Shown here: in pieces, positions 8,366-19,153 of the stretch
How the letters are laid out: the number at the start of each line of letters is the position of its first letter
How positions within the stretch are numbered: position 1 is the first letter of the stretch
DNA from: Marinobacter salicampi
Lineage (GTDB): Bacteria; Pseudomonadota; Gammaproteobacteria; Pseudomonadales; Oleiphilaceae
Direction: 5' to 3'
DNA length: 36,519 nt
NCBI RefSeq assembly: GCF_011074795.1
Contig: NZ_JAAMPF010000005.1
Location: forward strand, 1-36,519
Translations under genes and position numbers: made by a program
Notes under the pieces: model-generated
Seen by the model: the letters and a program-made list of their open reading frames with translations, nothing else
What the model was told of the DNA's origin: nothing
The model's database searches: none

Positions 8366-10357
8366 ATGTCCGCTCCGGGGTTCTTTGACCGACAGGCCCG
8401 CGCTCGCCGCAACACCGGCTGGCTGGTTCTGCTCTTTACCACCGCCGTGCTCCTGATAACCCTGTCGGTGTGCGCTGTGGGCTACCTGTTTACCCGCAGT
8501 GAGACCACAGCCTGGTCCTTTCCTGACTGGTTGCTCAGCCAACACGGGCTTGTAACGGCTGCGGTCGTCATAGGCCTAATCGCAAGCGGGTCGCTGGTGC
8601 GCTGGCTCGACCTTGCCGGTGGCGGCGAACGAGTGGCCCGCATGGTGAATGCCCGCCTGCTCGACCCCTCGTCCCAGGATAAAGACGAGCAGCGCCTGCG
8701 TAATGTGGTGGAGGAGATGGCCATCGCCAGCGGCGTCCCCATGCCCCAGCTGTACGTCATGGACCAGGAGGCCGGCATAAACGCCTTTGTTGCGGGCTAC
8801 AGTCCTACTGAAGCGGTCCTGGTAGTGACCCACGGAGCCCTGGCCCTCCTCACCCGGGATGAACTGCAGGGGGTGATAGGCCACGAGTTCAGTCACATAC
8901 TCAACGGCGATATGCGACTCAACGTCCGGCTCATCGCTCTTCTGGCCGGCATACTGATGATCGGCCAGATCGGCACGTTTCTGCTGCGGGGGCTCCACGT
9001 GCGCGGCTCATCCCGACGGGGGCGCGAACAGGGTCTGGTGGTCATCGCAGGGCTGGCATTGACCGTCATCGGATATGTGGGTGTGTTTTTCGGCCGCCTG
9101 ATCCAGGCCGCTGTCTCACGGCAACGGGAAAGCCTGGCGGACGCCTCTGCCGTCCAGTTCACGCGCAATCCCGAGGGCATAGCGGGGGCACTGTACAAGA
9201 TCGGCCTCAAAGGCGGCTATTTCGAGTCGACCAGCCATGGCAGCGACATGAACCACATGTGCATTGGCGAAAGCGCCCGCATGAATTTCAGTAGCCTGCT
9301 CGCCTCGCATCCACCCATTGAGAAACGCATCGAAGCCATTCAGCCGGGCATGATGGCGAGGCTGCGAAGCCGCTTGCGGGACACCCACCCCAGGCCGAAC
9401 GCGGGCTTTGGCGAGCCATCCAGCGATCAGGGGGTAGGCGGCAGCGCAGGGGCGATGGGAAGCCGTTTCACAACCGGCGCCGGAGCGATTTCAGAAGCTG
9501 TAGCCAAGGTCTCAACCAGCCCGCTTTCGACGACAGACCGCAAAACACTTTCACGGCACGTGGGCACCGTTACCGGCTCCAGCGAAGCTTATGCGCAGCG
9601 GTTACTGAAACAGCTACCCGCCACCTTCCACAGCCTGCTTTATACCCGGGCCGGGGCGGTCCAGCTATGCTATGCCCTTATCCTGCAGACACTCAGCCCC
9701 CAGGCCCGCGACGAGGCTCTTGCACGCCTGCCCCACTCATCGCTACTGGCACCCCAGGCAGACCTGATGGACAAGCTGCTGCCGACCCTGGAGTCTTCAG
9801 AAGACGCCCTTGGCTTTGTTGCCCTGGAGCTTGCCCTGCCCTCCCTCCGCAAGCTCGACCCGGAGGAAGTCAAAACCTTGCTCAAGGCATTAGAGTCGCT
9901 GATTGTGGCTGATGGCAGAGTCACTTTGTACGAGTTAGCCCTCACAAGCTTTCTGAAACGGCACCTGAGCCCTGGTTCCGGCCGGTCGGTGCCGGTCCAC
10001 TATCGCTCATACCGCGACGTGATGGGCAGCCTTAGCGGTCTGTTCAGTCTGCTGGCCAGAGCGGCCACCTCCAGCCATGGTGAGGCCACGGGCCTTTACC
10101 GGGAAGCGATGGCGGGTTTTGCGTCCAGGCGGGAGGAGGCCCCCGTGATGCCGGACAAAGTAACTCTTCGGGACTTGAGCCGCGCCTTGCGGCGGCTGAA
10201 CAGACTTTCGCCAGTTCTCAAACCAGCGATTATTGATGCCTGCGGCTACTGCATACTGAAAGACCAGCAAGTCAGCGGGCGGGAATACGATATTCTGCGT
10301 CTGGTAGTCGACCAGCTGGACTGCCCCATGCCGCCTCTACCGGTTGCCAGCAGATAG
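8366..10357 (+). CDS. HtpX-like M48 membrane metalloprotease with C-terminal extension
   Basis: 663 residues, more than twice the length of HtpX. There are two N-terminal membrane segments (~18-41 and ~55-72), then the zinc motif HEFSH (His173, Glu174, His177), two further membrane segments (~190-212 and ~222-245), and RESLADASAVQFTR, the region holding the third zinc ligand. The protease part ends near 335. A Gly/Ser linker (~345-380) leads into ~280 residues of helical sequence, where ESLIVADGRVTLYELALTSFL (~510-530) resembles TerB-like domains. It is probably an inner-membrane quality-control protease paired with LemA. The role of the extension is unknown. Confidence 0.88.
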   Translation: MSAPGFFDRQARARRNTGWLVLLFTTAVLLITLSVCAVGYLFTRSETTAWSFPDWLLSQHGLVTAAVVIGLIASGSLVRWLDLAGGGERVARMVNARLLDPSSQDKDEQRLRNVVEEMAIASGVPMPQLYVMDQEAGINAFVAGYSPTEAVLVVTHGALALLTRDELQGVIGHEFSHILNGDMRLNVRLIALLAGILMIGQIGTFLLRGLHVRGSSRRGREQGLVVIAGLALTVIGYVGVFFGRLIQAAVSRQRESLADASAVQFTRNPEGIAGALYKIGLKGGYFESTSHGSDMNHMCIGESARMNFSSLLASHPPIEKRIEAIQPGMMARLRSRLRDTHPRPNAGFGEPSSDQGVGGSAGAMGSRFTTGAGAISEAVAKVSTSPLSTTDRKTLSRHVGTVTGSSEAYAQRLLKQLPATFHSLLYTRAGAVQLCYALILQTLSPQARDEALARLPHSSLLAPQADLMDKLLPTLESSEDALGFVALELALPSLRKLDPEEVKTLLKALESLIVADGRVTLYELALTSFLKRHLSPGSGRSVPVHYRSYRDVMGSLSGLFSLLARAATSSHGEATGLYREAMAGFASRREEAPVMPDKVTLRDLSRALRRLNRLSPVLKPAIIDACGYCILKDQQVSGREYDILRLVVDQLDCPMPPLPVASR

Positions 10358-10375
10358 CGCTGCGAGCACAGCGCT
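10356..10375. terminator. hairpin between convergent genes, possible terminator
   Basis: AGCGCTG (10356-10362), six-base loop, CAGCGCT (10369-10375), between the ends of the M48 protease gene and gspD. The following T run is weak (TGTGTTCT), so function as an intrinsic terminator is uncertain. Confidence 0.4.
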
Positions 10376-10381
10376 TGTGTT

Positions 10382-12337
10382 CTACCGGACCTGTTCAGAC
10401 TCGGGTTTTATCGCAGGCTTGCCCGTATTAAAAAGGGTTTCGATGGGCGGCTGGTTGCGATCCCCGGTCAGGCCCAGCTTCTCCCTTACACCCAGGTTGA
10501 CCTCCCATAGGCCGTTGTATTTCTCGTTGGTGGCGGCAACCGTGTCGCCTTTGTCGAGCATGATGGTCGGCCGGAGGAAGACCAGCAGGTTGCGCTTGAC
10601 CCGTGTCTCGGACTCCGAAGAGAACAACCTGCCCAGATAAGGAATACTTCCGAGTAATGGCACCTGGCTCCGGTTGATCCGGTAGTCTTCAGTAATCAGG
10701 CCACCAAGCACGATGGTTTCGCCGTCATCCGCCAGCACGGTGGTTTTGATTTCACGCTTGTTGGTAATGATATCCGAGGCATTGGCGATGCTGTCTGCCA
10801 CGTTTTCGGTGGTCTGCTCCACCACAAGCCGCACCAGGCCGTCGGCGCTGATGCTGGGGGTGACCTTGAGGGTGAGGCCTATATCCCGGCGTTCTATGGT
10901 GGTGAAAGGGTTTTGCAGACCTGCGCTGGTGTTTGTGGTCTGACCGGTGCGGAACGGTACGTTCTGGCCGACAATGATTTCCGATTCCTGGTTGTCCAGC
11001 GTAATGATGCTGGGCGTTGACAGCAGGTTGGCTGCGGTAGAGGTAGAGAGGGCCTGCAGCAGGATACCCCAGCTGATGCCGTTCTCGTTTCGCTGGCCAG
11101 CGCCAATAGTGACGCCCCCGGAAGCAGGTGCAATCAGATCTTCGGAAATGATGGCGCCGATAACATCGCCCAGGCTGTTGCCCACATTGCTGAAGTTGGA
11201 GCCTGCGACCGGCGTCGACTCGCCGGATTCATCGCCAAGCGCGACCTGAACACCCAGGTCCTCACCCAGCTCATCACTGATCTCAACGATAGCGGCTTCA
11301 ATCAGCACCTGGGCACGACGGACGTCCAACTGTGAAATGATGGACTCCACTTCCTGCATCATGGACGGCTCAGCACGCACCACCAGGGCATTCAACCCTT
11401 CGTCAGCAAAAACGGAAAATGCTGTCTGACGCTGGGCATTACCGCCACCTTCGCCCTGCTGCGAAATCTCCCCCATCACTCCCTTGAGAATTTCCGCCAG
11501 GGTCTTGGAGTCGGCGTGCCTGAGACGGATTACAGAGGTACTGCCACCCGTAGCGGATGGTTGGTCCAACTTGGCAATCAGCCCCCGCATTTTCTCCCGG
11601 AAGACTTCGTCACCGCGAAGAATCAGTCGATTGCTTCTTTCATCCGCAGTCACACTGTATTTCCGGGCGGCGCCATCGGCACCGGAACCCAGCTCGTCTG
11701 GGGCCAGCTCCTGCAACAGTTTGACCAGATCCCCGACCCAGGCTTCCTCCAGCTGAATCACTTCCACCTCATACTTTGAGGGGCTGTCGAGCTCACGGAC
11801 AATATTTTCTATGCGCTGGATGTTGGCCTGGTGATCGCTGACGATAAGCGCGTTGGCCGCTGCGACGCCAGCGAGATGGCCGTACTTGGCCACCAGGGGG
11901 CGGAGAATCGGCACCAGTTCAAGGGCGTTGGCGTTATCAACCTGGATGACCCGGGTTATCAGTTGTTCCGAGGGAATGGTGGTGAAGCGTCCCAAGGATT
12001 CGGCAGACTGTTTGGCGTCCACCTGCTGGACGATCTTGATAACCTCCTCCCCCGGAATGGCGGTGAAGCCGTGGACCTGCAGTACCGCAAGGAACAGATC
12101 GTAGATTTCGTCCTTGTTCATCGGCGCACTGGACAGGACCGTCACTTTTCCTTTGACTCGGGGGTCGACCACGAAGCTGTAGCCGGTGATATCAGCGACC
12201 TGGGTCACGAAGGCGCGAATATCTGCATCCTTCAGGTTAAGCCGCCAGCTTCCCTCAGGCTCCTGCGCAACAGCTACCAACGGCATCAACAAAGCGAGCA
12301 GCAAAACCTGCAGCGAAGGAAAGTTCAGTTTAATCAT
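10382..12337 (-). CDS. gspD: type II secretion outer-membrane secretin GspD
   Basis: 651 residues. It forms the multimeric outer-membrane channel of type II secretion. A signal peptide is present (LLLALLMPLVAVAQ, cleavage about residue 24). The N0 domain starts at WRLNLKDADIRAFVTQVADITGYSFVVDPRVKGKVTV; N1-N3 repeats follow (NALIVSDHQANIQRIENIV, NRLILRGD, NALVVRAEPSMM), then the secretin core with VLIEAAIVEI, LSTPSIITLDNQESEIIVGQNVPF, LTLKVTPSIS and VPLLGSIPYLGRLFSS. The C-terminal ~55 residues are the S-domain-like tail. It follows gspC at a 66-base gap; the remaining gsp genes are not in the window. Confidence 0.95.
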   Translation of the reverse strand: MIKLNFPSLQVLLLALLMPLVAVAQEPEGSWRLNLKDADIRAFVTQVADITGYSFVVDPRVKGKVTVLSSAPMNKDEIYDLFLAVLQVHGFTAIPGEEVIKIVQQVDAKQSAESLGRFTTIPSEQLITRVIQVDNANALELVPILRPLVAKYGHLAGVAAANALIVSDHQANIQRIENIVRELDSPSKYEVEVIQLEEAWVGDLVKLLQELAPDELGSGADGAARKYSVTADERSNRLILRGDEVFREKMRGLIAKLDQPSATGGSTSVIRLRHADSKTLAEILKGVMGEISQQGEGGGNAQRQTAFSVFADEGLNALVVRAEPSMMQEVESIISQLDVRRAQVLIEAAIVEISDELGEDLGVQVALGDESGESTPVAGSNFSNVGNSLGDVIGAIISEDLIAPASGGVTIGAGQRNENGISWGILLQALSTSTAANLLSTPSIITLDNQESEIIVGQNVPFRTGQTTNTSAGLQNPFTTIERRDIGLTLKVTPSISADGLVRLVVEQTTENVADSIANASDIITNKREIKTTVLADDGETIVLGGLITEDYRINRSQVPLLGSIPYLGRLFSSESETRVKRNLLVFLRPTIMLDKGDTVAATNEKYNGLWEVNLGVREKLGLTGDRNQPPIETLFNTGKPAIKPESEQVR

Positions 12338-12403
12338 GCAACGGTCGTGTCCTGTATCGAAGAACCGGTAAGCTCGAATTGATGATCGGTATTACCAGTA
12401 ATA

Positions 12404-13243
12404 CTACTGGGGTAGCGCAAAATTTACCGTGAAACGGGCGCCACCGCGTTCAATTTCTATTTCAAGCTGGGGTTCTGAACGCCAGGAATTAAGAAGCTCC
12501 ATATCCTGCTCCAGATTGCCCAGGGTATTACCATTAATAGCCGTTATAACGTCACCACTTTGGAGATTGAGCGCGCCAAGCATAGGGTTTGAGCCGTCGT
12601 AAACATAACCCTGGGTCTCCCCCTCGTCAGCGGGCCGCAACCCGAACTGGACCAGCGCCTGAACCCCTTCCGTATCCAGACGCTGCTTGGCTTCGGCAAC
12701 AAACTCTTCAGGGGACGTGATGTTATCGGCGGGCTCATCTTCCGCAACCATGGCGCCCGACCCTTCGCTTTCGTCGAAGGTCAGAGTCTCAAACTGGCCA
12801 CTGCGCTTGATCAGAACACGATTCGGTTCCACTTCTACGAGCTCTATATTCCCAGGCATTGTTTCACCAACCCGGTAGTGTGCCGTGACCCCATCGGTTC
12901 CTGCAACTATAGCACTGGACAGCCCTGCCTGCTCTGACACAAAAACACCTTCAAGCCTGAGCCTGAGGCGGGTTTCAGGAGCCGCCCTGCGAACGATATC
13001 GGCTACCGGCGCATTGTCCGGCGCCTCTCCAAACAGGTCATAGGCTGCCAGTGTGGTGCCAGACGCGCCCGGCAGGCTACTCTCCTGGTCAACCTGCACC
13101 TGAGCAACCGGCTGCTCATCCCAGGCAATCAGCCAGGTCAGCTTCGCCATGACGAAAGCAAAATAGGCGACCAGCGCAATAAGCAGAAGGTTGGCCAGCC
13201 ATCGCGCCGGCTGCTGGAACCTTGGCGCACGAACCGGCGCCAT
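12404..13243 (-). CDS. gspC: type II secretion inner-membrane protein GspC
   Basis: 279 residues. The inner-membrane clamp that contacts the periplasmic N0 domain of GspD. A short cytoplasmic N-terminus, one membrane helix (~18-38, LLLIALVAYFAFVMAKLTWL), then the homology region with AAYDLFGEA, LRLRLEGVFVSE and AIVAG.DG...YRVGE. The C-terminal part (~205-279) looks like a PDZ domain (GLRPADEGETQGYVYDGSN and LQSGDVITAINGNTL), the form found in Pseudomonas/Vibrio-type systems with PDZ. Its start ATG overlaps the gspN stop by one base (TGATG), showing translational coupling. Confidence 0.93.
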   Translation of the reverse strand: MAPVRAPRFQQPARWLANLLLIALVAYFAFVMAKLTWLIAWDEQPVAQVQVDQESSLPGASGTTLAAYDLFGEAPDNAPVADIVRRAAPETRLRLRLEGVFVSEQAGLSSAIVAGTDGVTAHYRVGETMPGNIELVEVEPNRVLIKRSGQFETLTFDESEGSGAMVAEDEPADNITSPEEFVAEAKQRLDTEGVQALVQFGLRPADEGETQGYVYDGSNPMLGALNLQSGDVITAINGNTLGNLEQDMELLNSWRSEPQLEIEIERGGARFTVNFALPQ

Positions 13244-14058
13244 CAGCGAGCGCTCCCGGGCAATAACGGTTGGCTGACCCTGAATATGATGTCACCAGGC
13301 TGGGCGGCGCCCGACCAGTTCTGACCCGCCAGGTCCACAAGACGCTTGTAGACGCGTATCTGCAGCACTCCATCAGGCTGTATATCAGCTTCGACCGCCG
13401 GCTCCCCCTGCCCCGCCTGGGCCACCACCAGCGACATCAGGCCATCAGCGCCCGTGATATTTGCCTCCATTGGCGGGAGATCAGCGGTCTGATAGCTTCC
13501 GCCCATGGGCCAGGTCACGTCTCCGCCGGGCCAGCGGGCGAAACCACGCACATGCTCGACGCGTCCGTCATTCCAGGCCAGATTCAACTGATCGACGCTG
13601 ACATCGCCCTTCAGGACCGCCCCACCACTCTGGCGAATCAGATCCTCAAATTCTTTGACACGAACCCTGCCACTGGCCGCCACATCAATTCTGTCGGGCC
13701 ACTCCATGGTCAGGTTACCCTCGAGGTCTGACTGGGCAGATGACAGGGAAAAGTCCACAGGTAAGGTCGGGCCGACGATTGAAGGCGCCCTGAAGTCCCA
13801 ACCGAGCCGGAATCTGCGGTTGTCAAAGGCAACCCCGGCGGCACCGTCCCAGAGGCTTCCGGAAACCCCGAAGACCTGGACCTGAGGCGGAAGCGGAACC
13901 TGTGGCGCAACCTTGGCCCACACCCATCCTGCGGGAACAGTGACTATTAATGTAACTGCGTAAATCAGTAAACCCCCCAGCACCAGCCAGACCACTTTGC
14001 CGGGGCGAAGAAAAGACGATTGTTCGGAGTCTGTCATACGGAGGGCGCCGGTGATCAC
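13243..14058 (-). CDS. gspN: type II secretion protein GspN
   Basis: 271 residues from a GTG at 14058; an ATG at 14037 (MTDSEQSSFLRPGK) is an equally good start, and neither has a clear ribosome site. One N-terminal membrane helix (VWLVLGGLLIYAVTLIVTVPAGWVW) is followed by a periplasmic beta-rich domain with VSGSLWDGAAGVAF and FRLGWDFR, typical of GspN. GspN is an accessory, non-universal part of type II secretion, and its exact role is not settled. It is the first gene of gspN-gspC-gspD, placed just after the groESL terminator on the same strand. Confidence 0.88.
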   Translation of the reverse strand: MITGALRMTDSEQSSFLRPGKVVWLVLGGLLIYAVTLIVTVPAGWVWAKVAPQVPLPPQVQVFGVSGSLWDGAAGVAFDNRRFRLGWDFRAPSIVGPTLPVDFSLSSAQSDLEGNLTMEWPDRIDVAASGRVRVKEFEDLIRQSGGAVLKGDVSVDQLNLAWNDGRVEHVRGFARWPGGDVTWPMGGSYQTADLPPMEANITGADGLMSLVVAQAGQGEPAVEADIQPDGVLQIRVYKRLVDLAGQNWSGAAQPGDIIFRVSQPLLPGSAR

Positions 14059-14117
14059 AACAAAAGATGACGGAGCCTGAGTCTAGCAAACCCCAATCTT
14101 AAGTCTACGACAAAAAC

Positions 14118-14151
14118 GTAAAAACCCCGCGGCTTTGAGGGCCACGGGGTT
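14118..14151 (-). terminator. intrinsic terminator of the groES-groEL operon
   Basis: On the minus strand an 11-bp stem (arms 14141-14151 and 14123-14133, one G-U pair), loop CCTCAAA, then TTTTT. It lies 42 bases beyond the intron 3' end, so before the insertion it would have been about 50 bases after groEL. Confidence 0.9.
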
Positions 14152-14234
14152 TTCAGGTTTTCAGAGCGTTGGGTCTGAAAGGCCGGGGGCAATGTCGGGT
14201 AAGGAGCAGCCATTGCTGGCCACCCCTCCCCTAA

Positions 14235-14268
14235 GAACCGTACGTGCGAGTTTCCCCGCATACGGCTC
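14235..14268 (-). ncRNA. group II intron domain V
   Basis: 34-base hairpin on the minus strand: GAGCCGTATGCGG, loop GGAAAC, then CGCACGTACGGTTC. Length, AGC triad, two-base bulge region and GNRA loop match the catalytic domain V of group II introns. Confidence 0.93.
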
Positions 14269-15955
14269 AAGCCTTTATAAGCTCACTCCAAGGAGCGAGC
14301 CGGCGACCTTGTTGATGTAATTGTCGATGACAGTTCGGATGCAACAGCACCAAATTTTCCAGCTTGTTATTACCGCCTTTATGTCGCTCGTGTACATGAT
14401 GGGTATCCCATCCTGTCTCGAACGTGATGTGCTGATTGCACATCGGGCAGCGTTTGAACTGGCGAATCCAAAGCTTGTGCACTCTCCGTTGACCGTACTC
14501 CGAGATTTTCCACGCGTAGTCCATGCGTTTCTCGAAATACTGTTCGTCCATCGGGTCATACGGATTGGCTTCAGCCTTGATCTTCGTGTGCCGCTGAATC
14601 TTCGTGTCGTTTGCATACAGCAATGCGGCTGTCTTGCCACCGGGGTAGACGTCAGAAAATACCCAGCTACGCGTTCCTGCGCGCTTGAAATATTTCTCCC
14701 GCACCCAGCGCTTACGGCGATTCAAATGCCGCCGCTTGCACCACTGCCATAGCAACTTCCAGATACGATAGTCCACATAGTTGAAGGTTTCTTTGGCCAC
14801 AACGTGTCTGTGGTAGTTGGCCCAGCCCCTAATGATCGGGTTGAGCATATCCACCAGCACCCACGCCGGAACCGTTTTGTTACCTTTCACCACGTCCCTT
14901 ACCTTCTTAAGGAAGCTTCTCAGGTTGTCGTGGGACGGCTTTATTAGCAGCTTATCCCCGTACTTCCTGATGTTCTGTCCCAAAAAGTCGAATCCGTCCT
15001 CAATATGCGTAACGAGTGTTTTCTCCGCCGAAAGCTCTAGCCCTCTCTCAGCCATAAAGGCTTTAACAAGAGGCAGAACTTCCTCGTCCAGCAGCTCTTT
15101 CGAGATACCAGTGATGACGAAGTCATCCGCATAGCGCACATAGTTAACCTTGGTCTTGTAACTGGCTTTGGTGTTTTTCTTCCCAAAATGGGTTTCCAAC
15201 ACCTCTTCCAGTCCATCAAGAGCCAGATTGGCCAACACCGGCGAGATAATACCCCCTTGCGGGGTCCCCGCCTCAGTCGGATTCAGTAGGCCGGACTCCA
15301 TGTATCCTGCCTTCAGCCACTTCCTGACTACCGCCTTGTCAATCGGGACGTTGGCAATGAGCCATTCGTGACTGATGTTATCGAAGCACCCTTTGATATC
15401 GCCCTCCAGAACCCAAGTCGCCGAATTTCGGCGTCCCAAATTCACGAACAACTGCTCAATTGCATCTGCAGTTGAGCGGTGAGGACGGAAACCATAGGAG
15501 TTGCGGTCAGCCGTAGTCTCCGACACGGGCTCCAATGCCAACAGGTACAGCGCCTGCATAGCACGGTCCAGCATCGTTGGTATTCCTAGCGGTCGGCGTT
15601 TGCCATTCGACTTCGGAATATAGACTCGTTTGAGCGGCCGTGGCTTGTAGCCACGACGCTCCAACTGACTGATCGCTTCCCACTTACAGCGAGGAGTGCT
15701 CCAAAGTTGGCCATCGACTCCCGGGGTTTTCCTGCCCCGGTTTTCTGTAACTCGCTTCACGGCGATTGCTTTTGCCGAGAAGGAGCGAACCAACATTCGT
15801 TGCAGGGACGACACCCTACGCCATTGCTGATTCTTAGCCGCCTTCGCGATTCGTACCTGTAGCCCACGCACCCTTCGATGACTGGTTTCCCAATCGATCG
15901 CATGCCATCCATTGGCAGGGTGGGAGCACGCAGATACTTCTGTTGAAGTACACAT
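14267..15955 (-). CDS. ltrA: group II intron-encoded reverse transcriptase/maturase with HNH endonuclease
   Basis: 562 residues from ATG 15955, chosen because GGAGGA lies seven bases upstream; the frame is open to 15997. It promotes splicing and mobility of its host intron by target-primed reverse transcription. An RT N-terminal domain (WETSHRRVRGLQVRIAKAA) is followed by RT motifs RPLGIPTMLDRAMQALY, SYGFRPHRSTADAI, EGDIKGCFDNISH, GTPQGGIISPVLANLALD and the active site YVRYADDF (~287). Maturase domain X/GIIM follows (LNPIIRGWANYHRH, WKLLWQWCKRRH), then a C-terminal HNH domain (CPMCNQHI, THHVHERHKGGN, LHPNCH). This is the chloroplast-like type. All catalytic residues are present, so the protein looks functional. 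Its stop codon overlaps the first bases of domain V. Confidence 0.95.
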   Translation of the reverse strand: MCTSTEVSACSHPANGWHAIDWETSHRRVRGLQVRIAKAAKNQQWRRVSSLQRMLVRSFSAKAIAVKRVTENRGRKTPGVDGQLWSTPRCKWEAISQLERRGYKPRPLKRVYIPKSNGKRRPLGIPTMLDRAMQALYLLALEPVSETTADRNSYGFRPHRSTADAIEQLFVNLGRRNSATWVLEGDIKGCFDNISHEWLIANVPIDKAVVRKWLKAGYMESGLLNPTEAGTPQGGIISPVLANLALDGLEEVLETHFGKKNTKASYKTKVNYVRYADDFVITGISKELLDEEVLPLVKAFMAERGLELSAEKTLVTHIEDGFDFLGQNIRKYGDKLLIKPSHDNLRSFLKKVRDVVKGNKTVPAWVLVDMLNPIIRGWANYHRHVVAKETFNYVDYRIWKLLWQWCKRRHLNRRKRWVREKYFKRAGTRSWVFSDVYPGGKTAALLYANDTKIQRHTKIKAEANPYDPMDEQYFEKRMDYAWKISEYGQRRVHKLWIRQFKRCPMCNQHITFETGWDTHHVHERHKGGNNKLENLVLLHPNCHRQLHQQGRRLAPWSELIKA

Positions 15956-16949
15956 CTTGCTGTCCTCCAGAGTTAACCCTCGGACGGCAGTGCGCACTAG
16001 CCCCTCGCGGGGTTAGTAAACACCCCACGAGGGATTCATTGTGTGGTCTGAGTCCCTGGGGCTCAGACCTCTCTTGTTGGCTTTACAAGCCTTAACGCGA
16101 TCAAAGACCAATCAGAAGTCAGCACCGTTTCCGGTCAGGGCAAATTTCGAACCCCTATTCCAGCGATTACAGCCGGACATTCGCTTTTTCTGACCTCCTC
16201 TACCTCGCATCCCCAACAGCGTCCCTTGCGGTAGGCCTGCCTTTCGGCGGGAATACAGGCTTACCGAGTTCCAGATCTATCACACGGACGGGTTAGGTCC
16301 TGCCTATCCACCGGTGGCTGTGTGTCAGCGTACCCCCAGATGTAAAAGAGGTATCCAGCCACGCACCTTTTGGTCAGAGCCTGACAGCAACTTTGGCTCT
16401 TTGCGGTTGACGGTGTTTATCAGCAGTTCACTTACGTTGACCATACCGACCAGCCTAGCGCCTCACCCGCATGTTGCTTGCAGGCTCTGAGTTCGATTTC
16501 GCAATCGGGAACTCACCCAAAGTTGGGGGCTACATTGTTAGGAAGCTTCGCACAACACCGTTACCAGTGATGCACTATCCCTAGGCTACTGTTGGCTGAA
16601 CAACAGGTCTCGATGCCGCCTCCAGAATTGGAGAGGGTGAGACAATGACAGAAATGGCTTACGCCGGCAGGAACCAGCATAGCTATTGAAAACCGCGATT
16701 ACCCCGAGACTGCGGATCTGTCGGATAGACAGAAGCAGACCGAAATATCCGCCTTCTTTTGAAAGGAGATATTGGATCGACCAATACCTGAATGACGACT
16801 CCCATAAAGGGAGGCCGTTACCCGGGTCTCAGAAGATCCCGGATAACGGGTATTTTGCAATGCTATTTCGGCGGGATGGAAGGTGAGCGCCTAAACGCTC
16901 ACCTTGGACGTAGCCCGCTCGGCTAGCTACCTACGCGACTCTCGTCGCA

Positions 16950-16950
<1 letters not shown>
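15956..16950 (-). other. non-coding 5' part of the group II intron (domains I-III and start of IV)
   Basis: No gene is seen here. The stretch is the ribozyme scaffold upstream of the maturase ORF. Visible structures include the 5' end GTGCGACGAGAGTCGC hairpin (16950-16935), GGTGAGCGTTTAGGCGCTCACC (~16903-16882), and GGTCTGAG/CTCAGACC (around 16045-16070). The candidate EBS1 TACATC is at 16344-16339. The roughly 1 kb length is long for domains I-III and suggests extra inserted arms. Confidence 0.75.
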
Positions 16951-18614
<1,664 letters not shown>

Positions 18615-18692
18615 CTATTCCGTGTACGCAGTAATCGTGTCTGTTCAATCAGCGCCGGAAACGCCGGCCTGAAAGCATCAGCCTGTTGGAGT

Positions 18693-18983
18693 TTACTTTT
18701 CCAGCACGCCGTAGATATCGTTTTCGCTCATGATGAGCAGGTCTTCGCCGTCGATTTTCACGGTGTTGCCGGCGTACTGCCCAAACACCACGGTATCGCC
18801 CACATTGACCGCCAGTGAGCGGGTTTCACCATTGTCCAGAATGCGCCCGTTACCCACGGCAATGACTTCGCCCTGGGATGGCTTTTCTTTGGCGTTGCCC
18901 GGCAGAACGATACCACCAGCAGTTTTCTCTTCTTCTTCCTTACGACGCACGACTACGCGGTCGTGAAGCGGACGAATTTTCAT
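18693..18983 (-). CDS. groES: co-chaperonin GroES (10 kDa)
   Basis: 96 residues, normal length. The heptameric lid of Gro[16 protein letters not shown] opens the protein, the mobile loop is [22 protein letters not shown] (~17-38), and [26 protein letters not shown] is the conserved beta barrel end. The start at 18983 is preceded by GGAGAAA. It is the first gene of the operon, with a sigma32-type promoter about 125 bases upstream. Confidence 0.98.
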   Translation of the reverse strand: MKIRPLHDRVVVRRKEEEEKTAGGIVLPGNAKEKPSQGEVIAVGNGRILDNGETRSLAVNVGDTVVFGQYAGNTVKIDGEDLLIMSENDIYGVLEK

Positions 18984-19105
18984 TGCGCTATTTCTCCATT
19001 AGTCCGTAGTCAGTTTGTGTTTGACAACGACAGTTGCGGTGTGAAGCCGGAAGCGATAAATAACTGTTTTACCGCTAAATATCGCCGCCGACGAACTTGT
19101 GTTCC

Positions 19106-19134
19106 TAATGTGGGGCTGGCTACTTGCATTTCAA
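19106..19134 (-). promoter_or_regulatory. sigma32 (heat-shock) promoter of groES-groEL
   Basis: On the minus strand -35 TTGAAA (19134-19129), a 13-base spacer and -10 CCCCACATTA (19115-19106), matching the sigma32 consensus CTTGAAA and CCCCATNT. I see no CIRCE inverted repeat, so RpoH control is expected. Confidence 0.85.
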
Positions 19135-19153
19135 CGCCCCCAACAAAAATTTT

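Noticed and set aside
16686..16886. 66-codon plus-strand frame in the intron 5' region
   Set aside because: Lies in the ribozyme part of the group II intron, antisense, with no ribosome site.
18984..19105. CIRCE/HrcA operator in the groES leader
   Set aside because: No TTAGCACTC-N9-GAGTGCTAA type inverted repeat is present; the sigma32 promoter suffices.
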